DNA of 64,000 nt from Myxococcales bacterium (GTDB lineage: Bacteria > Myxococcota_A > UBA9160 > UBA4427). The translations under genes and the position numbers were made by a program. The notes beneath the pieces were generated by a model. That model saw only the letters and a program-made list of their open reading frames with translations. It had not been told where the DNA came from and did no database searches. Location of the stretch: the NCBI GenBank assembly GCA_022563535.1, contig JADFNE010000008.1, positions 1-64,000 on the forward strand, in the 5' to 3' direction. Position 1 is the first letter of the stretch; the number at the start of each line of letters is the position of its first letter. Shown here one piece after another: positions 25,135-32,947 of the stretch.

Positions 25135-25752
25135 TTAGCCAGGTATTGCGGAGAGGTCGATTAGGCCGCATCTGCGCCATCCGTCAAACTGGCTGCCCGA
25201 AGAGGCTTCATCGATCTTCACTGGCGGCGCATGGCCGTTCCGCTGTTTGAAGTGCTTCCGAATGTTGAGGAGCACGTAGCGAAGCGCGTTGCGCACCTGC
25301 TGGGGCGACGTGAGAAGCTGAACGTGATAACGGCCTGCGATCACCTGACCGGTGCGCTTGAAGACACGATTCACCGCCAATGCAAACCGAGCAGCAATCG
25401 ACTTCATGCCCCGGGAGAGGGCATCCTGAGACTCGGCCTCGACGATCATGTGAAGATGATTGTGCTGGATGGAATACTCAACCAACCGGAAATCGCCGCG
25501 CTCACACCCCTGGGCGAATGTCTCCCGCACTTCCATCACGAGCGATCGTTGCCGAAGGTTCGAGAGTCCCTTTACAACACGCAACGTCACATGAGCGGGA
25601 GTGAGTTTATTGAAATTAGTTCGCTGTCGATGAGGCACCTGGCCCCGCCCAACCCGCTTGGCCCCTGCCCCTTTGCGCGGCCCGCCATGCCCAGAGGTCA
25701 TGCGCTTCTGCAAGACATAGTCAGCGAGTTCGAGCTGCTTGATTACTGCCAT
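25135..25752 (-). CDS. REP-associated tyrosine transposase (RAYT, IS200/Y1 family)
   Basis: 205 residues. The fold of the IS200-like Y1 transposases is shown by HVTLRVVKGLSNLR, the metal-binding HUH pair in EYSIQHNHLHMIVEA (His-x-His), and RYHVQLLTSPQQVRNALRYVLLN. The Y1 nucleophile is probably a Tyr in the latter part. The Gly/Lys/Arg-rich GGPRKGAGAKR after an N-terminal extension is usual for RAYT proteins, which act on chromosomal REP palindromes rather than on a flanking IS. An internal ATG at 25701 just before that segment is an alternative start. It is flanked by non-coding G/C-skewed DNA with no inverted repeats, so it is a single-copy domesticated-type gene. Confidence 0.85.
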   Translation of the reverse strand: MAVIKQLELADYVLQKRMTSGHGGPRKGAGAKRVGRGQVPHRQRTNFNKLTPAHVTLRVVKGLSNLRQRSLVMEVRETFAQGCERGDFRLVEYSIQHNHLHMIVEAESQDALSRGMKSIAARFALAVNRVFKRTGQVIAGRYHVQLLTSPQQVRNALRYVLLNIRKHFKQRNGHAPPVKIDEASSGSQFDGWRRCGLIDLSAIPG

Positions 25753-25758
25753 GCCTTG

Positions 25759-25787
25759 ACTATAGCAGGGACCATCGCCCTTATCAA
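25759..25787 (-). promoter_or_regulatory. near-consensus sigma-70 promoter for RAYT gene
   Basis: On the minus strand TTGATA (25782-25787) and TATAGT (25759-25764) are separated by exactly 17 bp, close to the sigma-70 consensus. The -10 box ends 6 bases before the ATG at 25752, so the message would start at or near the start codon, giving a leaderless transcript; alternatively translation starts at the ATG at 25701. Confidence 0.6.
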
Positions 25788-25881
25788 CCCAATAATGCGT
25801 CAGATAAACAACATAAACACAACCACAACTCGTAAACTTTCATTCACCCACTGTCCGCGCCACCGCCACGCCCCGCACTAA

Positions 25882-25909
25882 CCCATCACCCCCCAACCTC
25901 CCTTCCCCT
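25882..25909 (-). other. C-run cluster (G-quadruplex-capable on minus strand) upstream of RAYT
   Basis: Runs CCC, CCCCCC, CCC and CCCC with short spacers give four G runs on the minus strand. The surrounding stretch 25753-26003 has no gene and is strikingly pyrimidine/A-rich on the plus strand, unlike the rest of the window. Confidence 0.4.
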
Positions 25910-26003
25910 CATCGCCCAAATGGCAACAAGCTCAATAAAGCAAGACCTCCGAGCCTTATCCCCAAAGTCCCGCAACAACAACAACCCATCCCCGATCCCC
26001 CCA

Positions 26004-26105
26004 CTACTCATCCGATCCGCTGAGGAGCTTCACATAGCAAAAAGCAAGCAGCCCGCAGACCGCAGCAATCGATCCCAACATGAAAATCCAACCAGCGACA
26101 GTCAT
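26004..26105 (-). CDS. 33-aa NSS transporter small subunit (MetS-like)
   Basis: 33-residue single-helix membrane peptide. It begins MTVAGWIFMLGS, has one hydrophobic helix (about residues 4-25), then a short charged tail (KLLSGSDE). A strong ribosome-binding site GGGAGG sits about 8 bases before the ATG, and the gene starts 12 bases after the stop of the sodium:neurotransmitter-symporter-family gene. Some bacterial NSS transporters, such as MetP of Corynebacterium, need a tiny second subunit (MetS) encoded directly downstream. Position, size and topology fit this; the sequence assignment is inference. Confidence 0.7.
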   Translation of the reverse strand: MTVAGWIFMLGSIAAVCGLLAFCYVKLLSGSDE

Positions 26106-26117
26106 GCCTTTTCCTCC

Positions 26118-27746
26118 CTAACTCGCAGCCGAGTCTTGTTGATCCCAACGCTTGCCGGCGATCCTCACCAGCACCAGGAACAGGATGAAGACAGCGACGA
26201 TTATGCCGACGGCCATCAGTGGGACGCCGCCTTTTTTCAGGTTTTCGATGTAGTCGGGGAGATTGTCTCTGCACCAGAATACGAAGATTGTGAGCAGGTA
26301 GACCGGAGAGACGTACTTGATGACGAAGCCGAAAATCTTGGGCAGTTGTAGTTGGGCTCCGCGATGAGCTTCCTCGATTCCTTTGTCGACTCCGAGAACC
26401 CAGCCAAACAAAATCACTTGAAGCGTTGCAAGTACGAAGATCAAGGCGGTGCCGGCCCAGAAGTCCATGGTGTCGAGGGCGGCGAGTCCTTCGCTGAAGT
26501 AGATCACGAACAAGGAGCCGGCGCCGGTCAGTGCGCCCAGCAGGGTCACCGATGCCTTGCGGCCGATGTTGAGTCCCTCTTCGAGGAATGCGATGCCCGG
26601 CTGCAACATGGACAAGCTGCTGGTGATTGCCGCGAGAAACAGCATGAAGAACCAGAGGAAACCGAAGAATGCTCCGCCGGACATGTGGACGAAGACTACC
26701 GGCAGCGCGTTGAAGCCAAGGCCGAAGGTGGAGCCGCTGGCCCCCGCTGCGCCGAGAAAGATGAACGCGGCTGGAATCGTGATCAATCCGCCCAGGCATA
26801 CCTCGAAGAACTCGTTGGTGGATGACGCGGTCAGGCCGGAGAGCACCACGTCTTTGTCCCGGCCGAGATAGCTCGCGTAGTTGATGATGATGCCGAAACC
26901 GACGGACAAGCTGAAAAAGATCTGTCCCGTGGCCGCAAGCCAGATCCCGGGATCCGCCAGGCCCCCGAGCCACGACGCGGCGTTTCCCGACGCCTTCGGG
27001 TTCCACATGAAGCCCAGGCCGTTGAGCACGTTCTGGTCGGGAAGTTCGGGGTTGGGCGTCCCCAGGGTCAGCACGCGAATCAATACGATCACCGCGCAGA
27101 CCGCCATCAGCGGCACCGCGATCTTGCAAAAAGATTCGATCCCCTTCGAGACGCCGCGGTAGATCAGCGCAAAGTTGATGGCAAAGACGAACCCCCAGAG
27201 CAGGAAGCCAGTGTCGATTGCACCGTCGTAAATCAGGCCGTTGCCCCCAATGCCGACGAAGTCACCGAAGAAGGCGGCACTTTGCTCTGCGTAGGCTCCC
27301 GGGTCGCTGCCCAGATCGATCGCACCCGTCAGGTAGGCGATCGCATAGCCGAGGCACCAGGATTCGATGACGACGTAGTACATGTAGATGATGATGGGAA
27401 TCAAGACCCCGAGCGCGCCCATGTAGCGCCAACTGCGCGAGCCGGCGATCTTGCCGTAGATCGCGGGACTCGAATGAAAGCCTGCGCGTCCACCCATCCG
27501 ACCCATGGTCCATTCGGCCCAGCAGATCGGAATGCCCAGCAGCAGGAAGGCGATGAAATAGGGGATCATGAAGGCGCCGCCGCCGTTGGCGGCCGCCTGG
27601 CCCGGGAAGCGCAAAAAGTTCCCGAGACCGATCGCCGATCCTGCGACAGCCAGGATCACGCCGACGCGGCTAGTCCACTGATCACGTCCAATCGAGGTTT
27701 GAGAACCCCCAGTCGAATCGGACTGGGTCGAAGCGTCTTTCTGCAT
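26118..27746 (-). CDS. sodium-dependent transporter, NSS/SNF family
   Basis: 542 residues with 12 membrane helices. The first helix carries the NSS signature ([36 protein letters not shown]), with the residues around the two sodium sites ([11 protein letters not shown]) intact. Members of this family import amino acids with sodium. A GGAGGGGGGG ribosome-binding site precedes the ATG. A 33-aa single-helix gene follows at 26004-26105 and may be its small subunit. It is divergent from the metallophosphoesterase gene across a 73-base region that holds a palindrome. Confidence 0.9.
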   Translation of the reverse strand: MQKDASTQSDSTGGSQTSIGRDQWTSRVGVILAVAGSAIGLGNFLRFPGQAAANGGGAFMIPYFIAFLLLGIPICWAEWTMGRMGGRAGFHSSPAIYGKIAGSRSWRYMGALGVLIPIIIYMYYVVIESWCLGYAIAYLTGAIDLGSDPGAYAEQSAAFFGDFVGIGGNGLIYDGAIDTGFLLWGFVFAINFALIYRGVSKGIESFCKIAVPLMAVCAVIVLIRVLTLGTPNPELPDQNVLNGLGFMWNPKASGNAASWLGGLADPGIWLAATGQIFFSLSVGFGIIINYASYLGRDKDVVLSGLTASSTNEFFEVCLGGLITIPAAFIFLGAAGASGSTFGLGFNALPVVFVHMSGGAFFGFLWFFMLFLAAITSSLSMLQPGIAFLEEGLNIGRKASVTLLGALTGAGSLFVIYFSEGLAALDTMDFWAGTALIFVLATLQVILFGWVLGVDKGIEEAHRGAQLQLPKIFGFVIKYVSPVYLLTIFVFWCRDNLPDYIENLKKGGVPLMAVGIIVAVFILFLVLVRIAGKRWDQQDSAAS

Positions 27747-27775
27747 CTGCTAGAGCCCCCCCTCCATGCGCGATA

Positions 27776-27792
27776 CATTGCGTAACGTAATG
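27776..27792. promoter_or_regulatory. 17-bp near-palindrome in divergent intergenic region
   Basis: CATTGCGTAACGTAATG reads as CATT-CGT-ACG-AATG on both strands with mismatches only at three positions, one of them the centre. It lies between the NSS transporter and metallophosphoesterase genes, a position suitable for a dimeric regulator. The regulator is not known. Confidence 0.4.
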
Positions 27793-27819
27793 ATATTGTG
27801 GCACTTGTTCAACGCTTAA

Positions 27820-28956
27820 GTGAAAGGATGTGAGCTGGCTAGATCACGACCCGTTCTCTCCGGGTTTCTTCGCACCGTCGCCGCGCTGCTTTTAGCGCTT
27901 TCGATCTACCTCGCGATCGGCGTGATCGCGCAGGGCTGGCCCTCCCATCGAGAGCACAATGCGGTGGCATCTTTTTTGGCCGTGGGCGACACGGGCAAGG
28001 TGCATCGTCCGTTTGCGTCGTTGCTCGAAGGTCAGGTGGCGGTGGGCAACGATCTTGCCCTTGAAGATCGGGCCCATCCCGTCGATGCAATGCTCTTGCT
28101 CGGCGACAATTTTTACATGTGGGGTCTGATCGAAGCGGAACTGGTGGATCGCATCGACCAGAACCTCGCCTACCCGTACTGTCGCTTTGTCGAACTCGAG
28201 GGGCCGCGATCGGCCGAGATCGCGACTCATTGTTCGAGTTCGTCCCAACGAACTCGCGTGCTTCCCATCTACGCAATGCTCGGAAATCACGATCTGGTAA
28301 GCAGCGGAAGTCCAGCTCTGCAACGTGACACAATTCCCGAGTTCATTTCCAATTGGTCTCTTTCAACTGATCTCGCGGTCAACCGGGAGCTCGATGGAGG
28401 CCTGAGTCTCATCATGTTCAATTCGGAGGCCCATGTTCGGAACGCGGCGAACCGCACGGCCCTGGCGAACGCTTTGAAGGCGGCGAAGGGCCCCTGGCGA
28501 GTGCTCGCCGCCCACAGGCCAATTATCATCGATGAAGAGGGAGGCGCGCCAAAGCCTGGCGATCCGAGGTTCGAGTTTCAGCAGTGGGTTCAGAGCGCGA
28601 TCGAAGAATCCGGGGTTCGCGTGCATCTCTACCTTTCCGGTCATCACCACAGTCTGCAGATTCTCGCAGGAGGTGGGGAACTGGGTCCCGACCTGCACGT
28701 CGTGGTGGGAAGCGGTGCGCGTTATCGAAAGATTCTCGCCGCACATCCCCAGCGACACTATCAGGCGGAACGGTTGGGCTTCGTCCGGGTGGACGTCGTC
28801 GGCGATGGCGCAGATGGAAACCGCGCGGGGCGGCTCGTCGTCTCGCTCTTCCAATCCCCCACCATTCCGCTGTTACGCTTCGGCGCTCCCAAGCCTGCCG
28901 CGCGCTGGTCGGTTGGGCCCGCAGGTGATCTGGTTCAAGAGGACGCTGCACCCTAA
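27820..28956 (+). CDS. metallophosphoesterase, tartrate-resistant acid phosphatase-like
   Basis: 378 residues with a GTG start at 27820; no in-frame ATG precedes the first catalytic motif. A hydrophobic signal or anchor helix spans residues about 12-38. The calcineurin-like metal motifs appear in order: GDTG (Asp57), GDNFY (95-99), GNHD (155-158), AHRP and SGHHH. This order and the GDNFY form fit purple/tartrate-resistant acid phosphatases, which are exported phosphomonoesterases. The protein is probably periplasmic and membrane-anchored. It is divergent from the NSS transporter gene. Confidence 0.85.
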   Translation: MKGCELARSRPVLSGFLRTVAALLLALSIYLAIGVIAQGWPSHREHNAVASFLAVGDTGKVHRPFASLLEGQVAVGNDLALEDRAHPVDAMLLLGDNFYMWGLIEAELVDRIDQNLAYPYCRFVELEGPRSAEIATHCSSSSQRTRVLPIYAMLGNHDLVSSGSPALQRDTIPEFISNWSLSTDLAVNRELDGGLSLIMFNSEAHVRNAANRTALANALKAAKGPWRVLAAHRPIIIDEEGGAPKPGDPRFEFQQWVQSAIEESGVRVHLYLSGHHHSLQILAGGGELGPDLHVVVGSGARYRKILAAHPQRHYQAERLGFVRVDVVGDGADGNRAGRLVVSLFQSPTIPLLRFGAPKPAARWSVGPAGDLVQEDAAP

Positions 28957-29162
28957 GCGAGCAGGGAACCCAAGCCGTTTCGCCCAATCACGTCGCGCCT
29001 GGGATTCGCCCAGAGAATTCGCGGATCTAGTGCCCCTGGTTGCTTGCGACCTGCGGTCTAAAGATATCGGCGGCTCGGCCCGAAGATAGAAAGAGATGTC
29101 GGGTCGGCAATCGTGCGCGATCCGCTGCCAGTGCACTCCAGCAAATCAAGAGTGATCCAAAC

Positions 29163-29735
29163 ATGCTGAACGCATCAAAGATCGCGATCAGAAAAGCGCT
29201 TGGCGTCGAGTTTCCAATGCTCGAAGGCATGCTGATCGAGTTCGAAAACGCCCAGGAGATGCGCAAGTGGTTTGGCTGGGACAACGAGCCGCGACTCGCG
29301 GGCGAACGCCTCCGAGATCTCGTCGCTGCCCCGCTCGGGGACACTTTCCGGGACCCTCTTTGCGACTATTCCACCCACCCGCTCGAAATGGACTTTCGCG
29401 TTTTACACGACGCCGAAGTGGTGTACGGAATGACGGCCAATCTGGGGGGCGCCGCCGCATTCGAGATTGGCAAGAGCTTTGTCGAGGGCGATGGCGAGGG
29501 AGACCACAACGCCGAGTCGATCTACGACGAAACTCTCGAGGCCCTTTCGGCCGCCGAAGCGGGTGACTACATCCTCTGGCACGAATTCGATCTCGCACTG
29601 GCCGGGAGTCACAACTACATCTATGAAGTCTGTGTGGGATTAGAGGAACTCTTCCGATCTCGCCTGCTGCAGGGGAATATCTATCACCTGCGTGACTCCT
29701 GGGTTGGGCTCTACCGCGTGCCTTCGCTGGAGTAA
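29163..29735 (+). CDS. protein of unknown function
   Basis: 190 residues from the ATG at 29163; the frame is open to 29040 but the extra part looks non-coding. I do not recognise the family. The protein is acidic, without signal peptide or membrane helix, and shows segments KALGVEFPMLEGMLIEFENA, a cluster of Asp/Glu around EGDGEGDHNAESIYDETLEAL, and an aromatic-rich C-terminus (NYIYEVCVGLEELF..., SWVGLYRVP). The codon pattern is like its neighbours, so it is probably a real gene. An AsmA-like gene follows 109 bases downstream on the same strand. Confidence 0.6.
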   Translation: MLNASKIAIRKALGVEFPMLEGMLIEFENAQEMRKWFGWDNEPRLAGERLRDLVAAPLGDTFRDPLCDYSTHPLEMDFRVLHDAEVVYGMTANLGGAAAFEIGKSFVEGDGEGDHNAESIYDETLEALSAAEAGDYILWHEFDLALAGSHNYIYEVCVGLEELFRSRLLQGNIYHLRDSWVGLYRVPSLE

Positions 29736-29844
29736 GGCTCCGTCTGGAGACAACTCCACAGCCACAATAATCGATTGAGACCGTTCGCTCGTGTACCTTT
29801 TCGGACCTCGCAAGTCTTCGGATGGATGATGGGGGAGTGATCGA

Positions 29845-31512
29845 ATGCGGAAATTGTTCGCTTTGACGGCCTCGCTGATCGTCGTGGTGGCTGTGCTCGC
29901 GGCAATCGCCGCGGCCAATCTGAATTCGTACTTGTTTGACAACAAGGATTGGATCGCCGAGCAAGTCGAAGAATCCCTCAATCGGCCGGTACAGTTCGAC
30001 TCGGTTGGTCTTTCGTTTCGTCGTGGACTCGCAGTCGAGATCCTCGGCTTTCGAGTGGGCGAGGACGAACGCTTCGGCGAAGATGATTTTCTCACGATTG
30101 GTCGCACCTTTGTGCGAGTCGCCCTGTGGCCGGCGTTGTTCGGAAGAGTCGAGGTCAGCAAGATTTCTCTGGGCGATGTCTCGCTGACGGTGATCCAGAC
30201 CGAAATGGGACTGAGCACCGACAGCCTGGGTGCCACGCCCGCAGGTGCTTCCGCGGATCAACCCGCACAGACGGAATCCGCCCCCGCTTCTTCCGCCAGC
30301 ACAGATGTTGACGCCATCACGATCGCGATGGCCGAAATCCGTTCGGGACGTCTTCGCTATATCGACAAGACCGGCGATGCGGATCGCGAAGTGGTGATCG
30401 ATCAGCTCGATTTTTGGACCACGGATGTCGCACCTGGGCGTCCGATCCAATTTCAGCTTACCGGGGAAATGTTGGGTGCGGGCGACACCAACCTGCGAAT
30501 CCATGGCCAGTTCGGTCCGCTCGCTGAAAGCGACAGCGATGAAACTCCCATCGACATCCGTTTTTCCCTCGACCCAGTCGATGCAGGCGCACTCCTGGCC
30601 CTGGCTGGATCGTCACAGGCCATGGATCCGAAACTTGCCCTTGCTGGCAGTACGCTGAAGTTCTCGGGAAGTGTGTCGGGAAGTCTGGAAGATCCGAACT
30701 TGAAACTCGTACTCGATGCCTTCGGCGGGACCGTTGAGATTGAAGGCGGCTGGGGTCGCGACGGTCGGCTCGATCTCGAAACCGTGGTGTCCAACATCGA
30801 ACTCGGCGAGCTGACGCGCAGCCTCGCAGAGCCGAACACCCCACTGCTCGACGGAAGCTTGAGCATGCGTCTTACCGTCACGGGAATCGGCGAGACCTGG
30901 TCGGAACTCGAGCCGGGGCTCGAGGGGCTGGGCACGGGCCAGATCGACTCCGGGATCCTCCACGACATCAACTTGTTCGAAGAAGCGGTTGCCGGCTTGA
31001 CGGGGGTTCCCGGGCTGTCTGGAAAACTACCCGAGAAGATTTACAAGAAGTACCCCGAGCTGTTCAGCTCGGGTGACACGGAGTTCGATCGAATGGACGC
31101 CAAGCTCGAGGTGCGAGAGGGCAGGGTGCAGATCCTCGGTATCCAGCTCGAAGCAAAGGACTATGGACTGCGGGGCTGGGGCAGCCTCTCTCTTGCGGGG
31201 GATCTCGACCTCTCAACGCGAATCGTATTGTCTGCAGCTCTGACTTCCGACTTGATCGACAAGGTCCGCCTCCTGAAACATTTGCGCGGCGACGACGGAC
31301 GGATCGAGATTCCGGTCCGAATCAGTGGCATGCTGCCGGATGTGTCCGCCAAACCCGACAGCGACGCGATCGCAAAGCAACTCGGGGCTGGGGCCGCCGA
31401 CAAATTGGCCAAGAAGTCCTTCAAGAAGCTGATGAAGAAAGCTAAGAAGAAGGGCGATGCCACGGAGAGCACGGATACCGGGCGCGAGCTGTTGGAGCGA
31501 CTGCTTCGTTAG
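29845..31512 (+). CDS. AsmA-like protein
   Basis: 555 residues. One N-terminal membrane helix (about 5-25) is followed by an AsmA-type start: a chorein-like amphipathic region LNSYLFDNKDWIAEQVEESLNRPVQFDSVGLSF and repeated beta-strand segments, with an Ala/Ser/Pro-rich insert at about 130-155. AsmA-family proteins span the periplasm as beta grooves and several move phospholipid to the outer membrane. The C-terminus is a Lys-rich stretch (KKSFKKLMKKAKKKG) in place of a second anchor. It stands between an unknown gene and a small membrane-protein gene on the opposite strand. Confidence 0.8.
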   Translation: MRKLFALTASLIVVVAVLAAIAAANLNSYLFDNKDWIAEQVEESLNRPVQFDSVGLSFRRGLAVEILGFRVGEDERFGEDDFLTIGRTFVRVALWPALFGRVEVSKISLGDVSLTVIQTEMGLSTDSLGATPAGASADQPAQTESAPASSASTDVDAITIAMAEIRSGRLRYIDKTGDADREVVIDQLDFWTTDVAPGRPIQFQLTGEMLGAGDTNLRIHGQFGPLAESDSDETPIDIRFSLDPVDAGALLALAGSSQAMDPKLALAGSTLKFSGSVSGSLEDPNLKLVLDAFGGTVEIEGGWGRDGRLDLETVVSNIELGELTRSLAEPNTPLLDGSLSMRLTVTGIGETWSELEPGLEGLGTGQIDSGILHDINLFEEAVAGLTGVPGLSGKLPEKIYKKYPELFSSGDTEFDRMDAKLEVREGRVQILGIQLEAKDYGLRGWGSLSLAGDLDLSTRIVLSAALTSDLIDKVRLLKHLRGDDGRIEIPVRISGMLPDVSAKPDSDAIAKQLGAGAADKLAKKSFKKLMKKAKKKGDATESTDTGRELLERLLR

Positions 31513-31524
31513 CCGATGCAGTGC

Positions 31525-31710
31525 CTACTTCAGCAGGTTCTCGATGAAGGCCAGGCAGACTGCCAGTGCTGACACGAGCCAGAGCACGGTAGGGCCGGCG
31601 GTGAGGGCTACCGTGCCCCGTCCAGGCACTTCATCTCCGGGCTCGGAGAGGCCGATCAATACGGGAACACCGATCAGGGCGATCAACAGCAGCAGGCATA
31701 CCGGGGGCAT
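31525..31710 (-). CDS. small two-helix membrane protein
   Basis: 61 residues if started at the ATG at 31710; the frame continues to 31782 without hydrophobic sequence. Two membrane helices (PPVCLLLLIALIGVPVLIGL and TVLWLVSALAVCLAFIENLL) are joined by an acidic loop. The family is not recognised. It lies behind the HDOD gene on the same strand. It may be real because both helices are clean, but no ribosome-binding site is convincing. Confidence 0.4.
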   Translation of the reverse strand: MPPVCLLLLIALIGVPVLIGLSEPGDEVPGRGTVALTAGPTVLWLVSALAVCLAFIENLLK

Positions 31711-31817
31711 GCGGGGCAGGTTAACCCAGACGGTCCCCGGGTCTAGCCGTTGGACACCTTTTGGAGCGTGGTCTCGGTGCAAGTCGCCATGACATCTGTG
31801 CGGGAGAGCAGAGTGAA

Positions 31818-32690
31818 TTACTGTTCGGAAAAGATGGATCGAACGGTGTCCGATACGTAGGACAGGAACTCCTGCTGCTCCATCAGATAGAAAGTGATGT
31901 CGGGATAACCGATCGAATTGATCTTTGACATCAACTCCGGCGGGATCTCTTCTACCCAGGCACGCTCGCTATGGCCGGCATCTGGCGCTGCCAGCCGCAG
32001 GTCACGACAAATGCGATCGGCGGCGAAGACGATGCCAGCGAGTAGTGGGTCTTCGGCGTGCTGGCACTCCAGATGATGCGCTACCGCGTCCACCACATCC
32101 TCCGCCATGTTCCAGCGACGAAGCACTTCGGCGGCGACTTCAGAATGCGGCAACCCGAACTCATCCATCAGTCCGACCTCGTAGGAGATCTCTGCCTTGC
32201 GTGCGTTCTCGATGGCGCGTGCGTACCGCCGGGTGTGATTGATCGCGAGGTACGCCTCTCCGAGCGAATGCACCAGACCGGCAATGTAGGCCGTCTCTGG
32301 CTTCGAATATCCGACATCCCCGGCGAGGTGTTGAGCGGAGAGCGCGGTACCCAGTCCGATGGTCCAGAAGCCTTGGACACTCAATGGTTCTGGCAGCTCA
32401 GGTAGCATGTCGAGAATGGCTACCGAAAAGGCGAGGTTTCGAATCCCTTTCACCCCCACCCGCATGATCGCATCATGCAGCGATTCCATGGGCATCTGTC
32501 CGGAGTAAATGGGGGATCTGACGAGCCGGTAGATACGTGCGGTCAGCAAGGCGTCCTGGGAGATCAGTCCGGCGATCTCGGCGAGTCCGGCATTGCTGTC
32601 GCCGAGCTGATTGATGACCTGCTGCGCGATCGCGGGAATCGTGGGGAAAGAATCGAGATCTTCGAGAAGTTCTTCGAGTGTGCTCATCAT
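31818..32690 (-). CDS. HDOD-domain protein
   Basis: 290 residues. The HDOD fold is shown by FPTIPAIAQQVINQLGD, ISQDALLTARIYRLVRSP, and VKGIRNLAFSVAILDML in the first half, then VGYSKPETAYIAGLVHSLGEAYLA and LPHSEVAAEVLRRW. The metal-binding His-Asp residues of true HD phosphohydrolases are not conserved, as usual for HDOD proteins, which act in signal transduction and are often linked to cyclic di-GMP or two-component pathways. Its ribosome-binding site AGGAG overlaps the stop of the 62-aa ORF just upstream, so the two are translationally coupled behind amt. Confidence 0.85.
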   Translation of the reverse strand: MMSTLEELLEDLDSFPTIPAIAQQVINQLGDSNAGLAEIAGLISQDALLTARIYRLVRSPIYSGQMPMESLHDAIMRVGVKGIRNLAFSVAILDMLPELPEPLSVQGFWTIGLGTALSAQHLAGDVGYSKPETAYIAGLVHSLGEAYLAINHTRRYARAIENARKAEISYEVGLMDEFGLPHSEVAAEVLRRWNMAEDVVDAVAHHLECQHAEDPLLAGIVFAADRICRDLRLAAPDAGHSERAWVEEIPPELMSKINSIGYPDITFYLMEQQEFLSYVSDTVRSIFSEQ

Positions 32691-32696
32691 CCGCTC

Positions 32697-32885
32697 CTAG
32701 GCATTCATCGCCTTGATGGCTCGCAGCGCCTCGAGCACAGCAACCGGTTTGCCTCCCGAGAGAAACTGAACGCCATTGCTATTGATGATGTCGATGCGTT
32801 CGACCACTCCGCGACTCAACCAATCGTCGAGACTGCACATGTTGTGACCATCCCCTACCTTGATCAGGACCTGATCGATCACCAT
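32697..32885 (-). CDS. 62-aa protein of unknown function, coupled to HDOD gene
   Basis: A 62-residue ORF between amt and the HDOD gene on the same strand. Its TAG stop overlaps the AGGAG ribosome-binding site of the HDOD gene and the gap is only 6 bases. There is no signal peptide or membrane helix; the sequence alternates short beta-like stretches (QVLIKVGDG, VERIDIINSNGVQFL) with a helix at the end (VAVLEALRAIKAM). I do not recognise the family. The tight spacing argues it is a real gene and may modulate the HDOD protein. Confidence 0.55.
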   Translation of the reverse strand: MVIDQVLIKVGDGHNMCSLDDWLSRGVVERIDIINSNGVQFLSGGKPVAVLEALRAIKAMNA

Positions 32886-32947
32886 GTTTTGATACCCGAA
32901 TCCTCAGTCATTTCAGCGCAATTGAAAGTCGGCTCGATCGAATCGTT

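Noticed and set aside
25231-25881. 216-codon plus-strand frame opposite the RAYT gene
   Set aside because: It is antisense to clear transposase motifs and continues into low-complexity non-coding sequence.
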